From assembly GCA_004335635.1 (NCBI GenBank), contig QAXH01005159.1, forward strand, positions 1 to 12,331: a stretch of 12,331 nucleotides of DNA. The letters run 5' to 3'. The notes under the pieces were generated by a model that was given only the letters and a program-made list of their open reading frames with translations, had not been told where the DNA came from and did not search any database. How positions within the stretch are numbered: the stretch's first letter is position 1; each line of letters opens with the position of its first letter. A program made the position numbers and the translations under genes. This document shows, piece by piece, positions 1 through 8,100 of this stretch. Source of the stretch: Chloromonas sp. AAM2 (taxonomy: Eukaryota > Chlorophyta > Chlorophyceae > Chlamydomonadales > Chlamydomonadaceae).

Positions 1-829
1 TCACCAACACATGTTCCAGTGATAATCACAGAATTTGTCCCAGAACTGGCAAACTTCTTTTTTCCCTCTGTCAGTGTTAAATTCAGTGAGCTTCCTGTAT
101 GTGCCTATACAGTCTTTACACTTCCCAGTCTACAGTGTTCAACGGTAGGAAACCGCTGTCACGTGCCATCTGTAGGTAGCCTATACGACCAGCCGTGATT
201 TACATTTTGGCTGTCAGAGAGTTCGTAATCCGCCCACTCTATGCATCTTTATGCAACACAACTTGACAGCCCCAGCTCTCCGCAGTCAGCGGACCACTCT
301 GCAAGGTGTAGTCTCGCGTTCAACGCTTTAGTCTCGGTAGTACTTGCCCAGGTTCACGTGTGACAAGTACCGCTGCTCAACCCCAGTCAATGTGGTCTTG
401 TGGCAATGAGAATGTGCTGCTGTACGTGCCACAGCACTGTGAGCCATGCTGGCCTGGTAGCCTGTCACGTCCTCAACGCCGCCTCCCTCTGCTGTGCACG
501 TGATGCACATGACTCCTCCTCAGTGCAATAATAACGAGCGATATCCACAACCGCTCGAGCATACTGCAGATTAGCGACTTGCAAGACATACATCCAAGCC
601 ATTCCCTGTGCAGCTACATTACGTCACGATCAGACATTGCAAAGCATGCAACCTCAAGAAAGCTTACTCTCAACCGCTTACTTGAAACATCAACATAGCA
701 GCATAGCTCAGAGATTTCAACCGAACCAAGGGTCGTAACAAGACGCGCTGAGCAGAATTTGACATGTGGCATGTGCAGCCTCGTCAGCAAGTTCACTTCA
801 AGAACTTGACTGAAACATGGAGAGCTGGG
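1..829. other. No clear gene
   Basis: Nothing firm. On the minus strand 328-510 is open for 60 codons, ends LGKYYRD and stop, and has an AG splice-like site near its start and a TGTAA about 120 bases downstream (about 199-205). It could be a terminal exon but has no recognisable homology. Confidence 0.3.
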
Positions 830-984
830 TTACCTGCGTCCATTGCTCACGGTCACACAATTGCCTGCGTCCACTGCTCACGCTCACACAATTGCCTGCG
901 TCCATTGCTCACGGTCACACAATTGCCTGCGTCCACTGCTCACGGTCACACAATTGCCTGCGTCCACTGCTCACGGTCACACAA
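830..984. repeat. 31-bp minisatellite, five copies
   Basis: Five head-to-tail units at 830-860, 861-891, 892-922, 923-953 and 954-984. The core is CTGCGTCCACTGCTCACGGT followed by CACACAA. Copies differ at one to three positions, and a partial unit follows the array. No unrelated spacers separate the units, so this is not a CRISPR array. Confidence 0.95.
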
Positions 985-1115
985 GGGTCACACAACTTAA
1001 CCTAACAGTAGGGCCCAAAGCTAGCTTCCATGGCGCACTCAAACAACAGGTCTGACCAGAGGTATAACTGGCCTGCTCAAACCCAACTGTAACCCAGCCT
1101 CAAGTGAAGTCACAG

Positions 1116-1448
1116 TTAAGTCTGCATGTGAACAGAGCCTTTCTCAGCGCGTTGAGTGCCACCAGACAAACTACCTCCTTGGCACATTTGCAGGGTCCAG
1201 GGGCAAAGCCCCAATTGCTCTTGTGGAGACAGTAAAGCTCCGATGCGAGACAGCAGATAGGACCTGAACAAAACAAAATCTGGAACACTGAGAATGTTCT
1301 CAGGGTCGGCCTGATAAGTTGCCGCTGCACAAAGGAAGGAACAAACGCCAGGTTGAGTGGTCCTCTCTATTTGAGTTTTCAGCCACTGGTTCACCCAAGT
1401 ACCTGCCACATCACCAGGCAAACTCTTGGATGCACTGCCGAGCGCCAT
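1116..1448 (-). CDS. Possible first exons of an unknown gene
   Basis: An ATG at 1448 in a good chlorophyte start context (TTAAATGGCG), directly after an in-frame TAA, opens a 110-codon frame. Inside it, CAG|GTACTT and a strong pyrimidine-rich acceptor (CCTTCCTTTGTGCAG) bound a possible intron of about 78 bases whose removal also keeps frame. The protein (MALGSASKSLPGDVA at the start) is unrecognised. It may be chance. Confidence 0.2.
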   Translation of the reverse strand: MALGSASKSLPGDVAGTWVNQWLKTQIERTTQPGVCSFLCAAATYQADPENILSVPDFVLFRSYLLSRIGALLSPQEQLGLCPWTLQMCQGGSLSGGTQRAEKGSVHMQT

Positions 1449-1802
1449 TTAAAATGCCTGGTTTGCCGGACCTCCCTTGAGTGCCCAATCTAATCCAAAA
1501 CAAGGCAAGCAGACCTTGCAAAAACAAAGCCTAAACAACGTGGGTCAGCAATTGACGAAGCTGCAGCTCATGTAAAATGACAGAACCAGCAAGGTCAAGT
1601 CTAGGCATCTGAGTCGTGTACAGAGCTGGAATCAGGTCCTCTTGAGAAAAGAAGCCAGCTCCAGCAGGCGGACTGCCTGGACGCGCCTATTGCATTTGGA
1701 GCTGACGAGAGCAGACTGCTTGCAAAAAGTGTCTCTGAGCATGGTCCAAGCTGCATGGTGTTTTGACAGGAAAACCAGAGATACTGGCACAATTAAAAGT
1801 GC

Positions 1803-1910
1803 CCACTCAATTTCGATCTTACACCGTTTTCAAACTTACACACATGCCCACCCCGCTTTGCCTGCATAACGGCAGCAAACTGATGCCCATCCCATTTCAA
1901 TTTTACACAC
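1803..1910 (-). terminator. Probable 3' UTR and TGTAA poly(A) signals of the uridylyltransferase
   Basis: On the minus strand the chlorophyte poly(A) signal TGTAA occurs at 1903-1907, 1836-1840 and 1819-1823, about 85 to 175 bases after the stop. Two of them lie in a degenerate direct repeat of about 26 bases (about 1801-1826 and 1884-1910), so alternative ends are possible. TGTAA is the usual signal in Chlamydomonas and relatives; its use here is inference. Confidence 0.5.
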
Positions 1911-1992
1911 ATCTGCTCGTTCTGGGTAACGCACGTACTGTGTGAACGGCCATACCTCCGTTTGGTTACCTCTGCACCCCTCTGATCGTCCC

Positions 1993-2134
1993 TTACACGT
2001 TTGCTTGCTGCTGGCCCCCGTTCTGCCAGGGCTGGAACAGCAGTGGCAGGGGGTCGGTTTCAATTGCCAGGATGCGCGCTGCCCGCTCAAACTCGCCCCG
2101 CAAAGTGCGCACGGACTGCCAATCCACGCAACGC
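1993..2134 (-). CDS. URT1: Exon 9: C-terminal end of the uridylyltransferase
   Basis: The first base completes Gly1158. Residues 1159-1204 and a TAA stop (1995-1993) follow. The acceptor is [26 protein letters not shown] (about 1168-1181) is the conserved last helix of the family, and a short Gln/Asn tail follows. The stop overlaps a TGTAA pentamer. Confidence 0.85.
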
Positions 2135-5100
2135 CTGCACCAGGGCGTCACAAGAAAGTAGTCAGGACAGAATCACCACTATCGAGAGCGTTGTCGAGTG
2201 GCGCATCACCCACCACCTCGGTACCCTGCACGACTAACTCTAATGCATTTGGACTTCAGTGGAAACCAACAGAGAGTGTGTGTGTGTGTGTGTTATATGG
2301 CCTTCAGTCCGGGGAGGACTGCTCAGCAAGGGCAAGGGCGGAAGGAACCCAACATGTGTATGGCCTGGTTCAATGGTTTGCCTGGTTCAATGGTTTGCAT
2401 CAGCCTGACCCTAGGCTCATCATGTGTCTGTGTCGGCTTGCCGTAGTTACTTACCCCAGGTCGTGTGTTAGCTCGAATGGGTCCTCAATGCAGACCAGGT
2501 GACGGTCACGGTCCTGACGCTTGGTCCTGCATACATGAACAGATTGCAACAGATGACAATGACACAACAACATTCTTCTTGTAAACAACATCCAACTCCT
2601 TGAGCAGTCAGTGATGTTGAGAGTGTCTCCCGAGCACATTGAACAGAAACATTCATGCCAACAGACGAGAGCGTGCCGCAATAGCGTTGCATCCAAGTGC
2701 AAGCATGCAACTCAGTGCCACCCACGCGTCACCCACCAGTCCTTTGACCTCTTGCTTATGACCTGCCCCATCCTCACGGACAGCACCGTGTTGTTGTAGT
2801 CATGCAGCCGGGCCCAGTAGTCAAAGAAGGCAACCAGCAGCTCACCAAGCGTCTCGGTATTGCCTGCAGCAGCCGAGGGAAGCTTGCAGTACCGTGGGTT
2901 CACCCATGAAAAGCCATGTAATGATGATGATGATGATATAGTGAGGTAATATCAAGACATGTCCACAGCCTGCCTTCGGCCTTACTCGTACGGTAGGGTA
3001 AGGGATCAGGTGGGGTTGGGATTGGAAAGGGATTGATGAGATGCCTGAAGTGGAGTCATCATGGAGGCAAAACGAACAGTCGTGGAACATCACTCATGTA
3101 AGCTGAATCTGAAACTAACAAGGCCTTGAAAGCTGGGATTTCCGTGCTCTGTGAGCAATGAGATGTCCTATACTAAGCACGTTCAAACAAGCGCAGTCCT
3201 TATTCATATTCGCACAAGTATGGGAAGCCCCATCTGGACCCCGCCACATGCTCACTCATCTTCCTCCCCGACCCTCACTCACTCACCCTTCCCAAAGCCT
3301 GTGAGCGCTTCCATGTCGTCGCAGAACGAGCAGTCCCAGCCCGCCACTGTGTGTGGCCGCCTGTTGGGCAGTTGCTGCAGCACTGGCAGTATGGGCGGCG
3401 ACCGCTGCTGCAGCAGCCCCACACACAGCAGCACATACGCATACGAAGATAGGGTGCCCCTGGAAAACAATTATCATGACAATCGTCATGGCGTGGTACA
3501 CTTAAACGATGCGTTGAAGCAGGCCCGGTAAAGGACGCAAGGGGATCACTACCAAGATCATTGCATTGGCTTCAGTGCGTGGTGGACTTGGGTTCCTTAG
3601 TATAAAATTCATGATAGGGGATCCTGTGTCCGTTACCGTTGACTCGGCCATACTAGCAATAGTGGGCTTGTACTGCTAGGATCATGGCAGGTTGAAGTGG
3701 AGAGCAATGTGACGCAATAAGGAGACGAGTCCAGATCTAGAATTCGGATCCAGACAAAGAAGCAGATGATGCTGAAATGTTCCGAAAGGAATCGCGTTTG
3801 GCGCACGGAAAACGATGGCCAGAAACGCACCCTTGCCTAAATGGCAACTGCACGTATACGTTCTAGATAAGCCTCTTTTGCCCGTCTGAACCAGGCTGTC
3901 AACGTACCTGTACGTGTCGTTGACTCCCCTTGTCTTGGCCCAATGCTTGACCATCACCACCAGCTGCCTGAGCCTGGGGTCTATGGCGGCGTATGTGCTC
4001 AGCAGGCGGGTGTTGGCCAGCGGCAGGGCGTTGTTAATAGTCACGTCCACACTGGTGCCCGTGAGCGGGTAAATGAACTTGACCACTGGAACACGTGCCT
4101 GCAAAGAAGAGTGCGAAAGAGTGAGAGAAAATGTGACTGTCATCAAGAGTGAGGCGAGTGCGGAAAAGTGCGAGGAAACGGTGTGGAAAAGTGCGAGTAA
4201 AGTGATAGTGTGAACGGGCAGTGGTGCGCCCAGGGAAAGCGGTTACAAACCTTTGCTGCACCCTGGTAATCAACCCCCTGGGTGACGTCAACTAAGTGTT
4301 GTGGATAGTCATCCCACACTCTAGCCAAACCCTGGCCTACCTTTGGCAACGACACAACCTTGTCCATATTCGCCTCAGTCATGACCTCTCCAAGCCTGGC
4401 CACAGCTGCTGATTTGTCCACTTCACAGTCGTAAGCAGGGCCAAGGTCCAGGCAGATGTCGATGTCGTTGGTGCGCGAGATGAGGAGACCGTTGGCAGCG
4501 GAACCGTACAGGTGTACCTGTATGGTACGGTAGGGTTCGTAGGGTTAGGTGAGTTTGACCAAATTTGGGCCAGGAATTCCGGACATTCGGTTCTAGTCAT
4601 AACAGGTGAAGTCAACTGACAGGTTGATAGGCGAAGTCAGTAAGGGCCGAGGTAGCAGTTCTGCCCAAACAGGATAGCGACAGCAGGCCGCTGGCAACTT
4701 TGCTCTAGTGTGGCGCATGAACTATTGATCGACTTGTCGCAGCTTCAAAGAGACACCATCACGATGTGCAGGTTGCTGCCAAGCCCTTGCCATGGCCCTC
4801 AAACACAAGAAAGGTATGACAAAATCTACAGTTCCAGGCTGTTGTTCTAATTCCGTGTAGCAGTTGAACATGTGGGCTCACCTGTCCTTGCGGGAACTCC
4901 TTCCTGAGCAGTTCATTCACCCCATCCAGCGCCTGTTGCAGGGTGTTGCGCTCCTCCGCAGTGGGCAGCAGGGAGGCGGACAGGGACTCGAGCTCCCGGT
5001 TCATCACGGACAAGTCCCAAGGCCTGCAAAGAGAGAAATAAACATTCAAGGTAATAATCTTGGACGTTTCTCTCTTTGCGGACAGGGACTCACGCTCCGG

Positions 5101-8100
5101 TTTATCGCAGAGAAGTGCCACGGCCTACAGGGAAATGAGTAAGAGAACCTTGAATAAGTAAGGTCCAAAACCGTTGGTGTTGTTCCAAACAACGGCCCCA
5201 AGACACAGGCGTCATTCGCATCTTGGCCATGGCCTACAAGGGAACTATTGAGGTTAGCGCTGTTCCAAACAATGACAAAGGCTTCAAACAACAGGCGTTG
5301 TTTGCACCACGGCCTACAAGGGAACTATTGAGATCAAAACGCAAACGTCAGTGCTGTTCTGCTCAATTCTGCAGGAAAGAAGGCATGATGAAGACATTCT
5401 CCTGAACACGTTCCAGAACCATCAAGGAAACAACACGAGGCAAGCACCTGCTTCCCTAGGTCATACTTAATGATTGAGTGATTGGCTCGAGTGGAGAACC
5501 TCGAGCAATCTAGGCAATGACACTGACGTGTGTTTTGCTGTTCTGCTCAACTGTAAGAATTCAAGCAAGCAAGAGAGGAGAGTGACTCAAGCCCATGCCT
5601 TCCCTACGCGTGTAAGCTGCAGCAACACATGCCGGATATCAGTGTGCGAACGCCAAGAAATGATGACACATACTCCTTCCTACACAGCCATATCCCAACA
5701 TACCTTGAACCAGGACGGTTCCCTTGCCGCCCCCGGGCCAGGATGAAACTCATTCCCGGCGGAGTCCCGTTCGACCGGGGCTGAGACGAAGGCGCCCCTG
5801 GCGGCCCATGCCCCGCTCCTGCCCCCACCCCGCCTGGCGGTCGCATAGGCACGGCCATAGGCTTTGACGGGGTCAAATCACCTGCCTGCCCTGCCGCGAA
5901 ACCATCCTGCCCCTGCCCTGCTGTGAAACCATTTGTACCGTTTGGTGCGTCCTTGGCAATGTTATCCATAGCCCCGCTTCCGCTTTCCGTCCCCGCCTTT
6001 TGGAATAACCAAAGCAGGCCACCAGGGGCAATTTTCTGTTGTTGCCGTTGCTGCTGTTGCTGCTGGTCTCCGCCTGGGGCCAGCCGGTCAGCTGGTGCTG
6101 GGCTGCCCTGCTGCTGCTGGAGCAGCTGCTGCAGCTGAAGGGCAGCAGCCGGCTGCGCCGGTTCACCACCAGCCAGCAACTGCTGCTGCTGCTGCAGCTT
6201 CAACAATTGGCCTGGCAGCTGCTGCTGCTGCTGTTGCTGCCGCTGGTGCTGCTGCTGTTGCTGCTGCTGAATGAGCTGCATCAGCAGTCCGTTGTCAGCT
6301 GCCTGCTGCCTCAAATGATGCACACCAGCCAGAAGGTTGCCATACTCAGCAGCATTCTGCTGCTGCTGTTGGTGCTGCATCAGTCGTAAAATGTCCTGCT
6401 CAGTCAGTGGCTGTTGCTGTTGCTGCCGCCGTTGCTGCTGCAGTTGATGCCGGTGCAGGAACTGGTGGAGTGGTGATGCCCGGGCCAGCTGCAATTCATG
6501 CAGCACCTGCTGTCTGTGCTGCTGAGCATGAGGCACACCAGGAGCATCCTGCATGTGAACAGACAGTTATAGAGGAATCGTCATGCTTGCAGTCTTCTTG
6601 ATAGTTGCATGAACCTGCCTTGCTTGAGTGTTTTGGTTAGATGCAACCAGCAGTAAATATGGACATCACAAACATGGTGTGCCAGGCCAAGACGACAATG
6701 GCAAAAACACAATGGGCAAGATTGGACTGGGCACGTGACAGCAGTGTGGATATGTGGGCAGTACAGAATTGTCATGGTGTGAGGTGGACACATGATGATC
6801 CATGTAGGTACATGCTTGCAATGCAATAATCGAGGCACAATGGTCTATGCAGATTGCACACCAGCCTGCCAAATATGGCTTGTCATACGCTCACCTGCTG
6901 TTGTCCATGTGGTTGTGCAGCCCCATTTCCATGCATGGCTAACGCCTGCATCTGGTGCTGCAGCGCTTCAATACCAAGCCCTCCAAACTCCTGTGACATG
7001 CGTGGAGATAGTGCTGCATGCCGTGCTGCTTGGGCATTGATACCGCCAAACTCTTGTGAGACGCGTGGGGATGGTACCCCAGGCCGCATAGCATGTGCAT
7101 TGAATGCTGTGTGCCCAGGGGTGCCCGGTGGTCTTTGGGGAAGTGGGAAACCCTGTGGTGCATGTGTGTTACCCAGGCCTGCATCTGACGTGCTGCCAAG
7201 GCTGGAGTGTGGCTTTGGCGAGAAGGAGTGAAGAGTACCATGGCTGGGCAAGCCATTTGGCAGATTCCAGGGAGGGGGCTGTCCCTCCCCATGTGACCAG
7301 TTGGCAGGCCCCCTGGCGCCGCTTTCCAGGGTGTGGGCAGGGGGGAACATGGAATTTCCGGGTGCAAACTGGCTGTAACTGCCATGTGGAGGGGCAGGCG
7401 AGCGAGGATCGTAACCGGGTGGGGGTGCATGACCGTTCGAATCAAGCATGCAGAGATCAGAGGGGCCTGGCGGCGTTGCATGAGGCTGGGGTGCAGCGTT
7501 TGCCATGCGAGGACCATAGCCAAGTGGAGCCGGACCCTGCTGAGGCATGGGCATGCCAGGTGGGCCGTGGTTGGGTGGGGCATGCATGTGTGGATCATGC
7601 CCTGGGGGTGCATGTCGCATGCCATTCTGCCTGCCAGGTGGGGCATGCATGCACGGGTCATACTCCGGAGGTGCATGGGGTGCGGCATTTTGCATACCAG
7701 GTGGGACAGGCATGCGGGGGTCGTACTCCGGAGGTGCATGGGGTGCGCCATTTTGCACACCAGGTGGGACAGGCATGCGGGGGCCATACCCATTGGGTGT
7801 GCCAAAGGGAGGGTAATGGCCATGTCCTGGAGGGGCCCCATGCTGGCCATGCGGGGGCATGCCTGGGGTGCCTTGAGCATAGCCAGGAGGGTGGCACTCG
7901 TAGCCGGGAGGGGGAGGACGCTGTTGCTCCTCTGCCTGTCTGAAAAGACCCAACAAGCCGCCCTGGTGCTGTTGTTGCTGCTGCTGCTGCTGTTGGTGTT
8001 GGTGGTGTTGCGGCTGGTGCTGCTGCTGAGGCATGTGGGGTTCACACCCAGGTGGCAGTTGCTGGGGTTGAGTATTGCCCATGTTGCCAGACGGGAACTG

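Larger units (their letters stand above)
985..1992. other. Gene-poor flank with a weak minus-strand candidate exon
   Basis: Apart from the poly(A) region of the uridylyltransferase and the candidate at 1116-1448, nothing is recognisable. Confidence 0.4.
5024..5703 (-). other. Intron 2, with decayed exon-3 copies and an acceptor hairpin
   Basis: 680 bases, GTATGT to TTGCAG, the longest intron. Its 3' third contains a partial copy of the exon 3 start (5081-5126, 38 of 47 aligned positions identical), two further acceptor-like copies in an 80-base tandem duplication (22 identical bases at 5231-5252 and 5311-5332; 10 identical at 5181-5190 and 5261-5270), and a 13-base inverted repeat spanning the true acceptor. 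A 15-base direct repeat lies at 5352-5366 and 5536-5550. The remainder shows nothing recognisable. Confidence 0.75.

Noticed and set aside
830..984. CRISPR array
   Set aside because: The 31-bp units abut with no spacers; this is a minisatellite. The same holds for the 27-bp array from 12193.
3000..3065. C/D-box snoRNA in intron 6
   Set aside because: ATGATGA and a CTGA are present on the minus strand about 55 bases apart, but there is no terminal stem and no convincing C'/D' pair. The similar boxes in intron 8 also fail.
6039..6389. Plus-strand open frame rich in leucine
   Set aside because: It is the antisense reading of CAG glutamine codons (CTG as Leu) of exon 2. No start context or domain supports it.
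1123..6565. 15-base identity CTGCATGTGAACAGA at about 1123 and at the end of intron 1 (about 6550)
   Set aside because: One match of this length is close to chance in 12 kb, and it does not extend.
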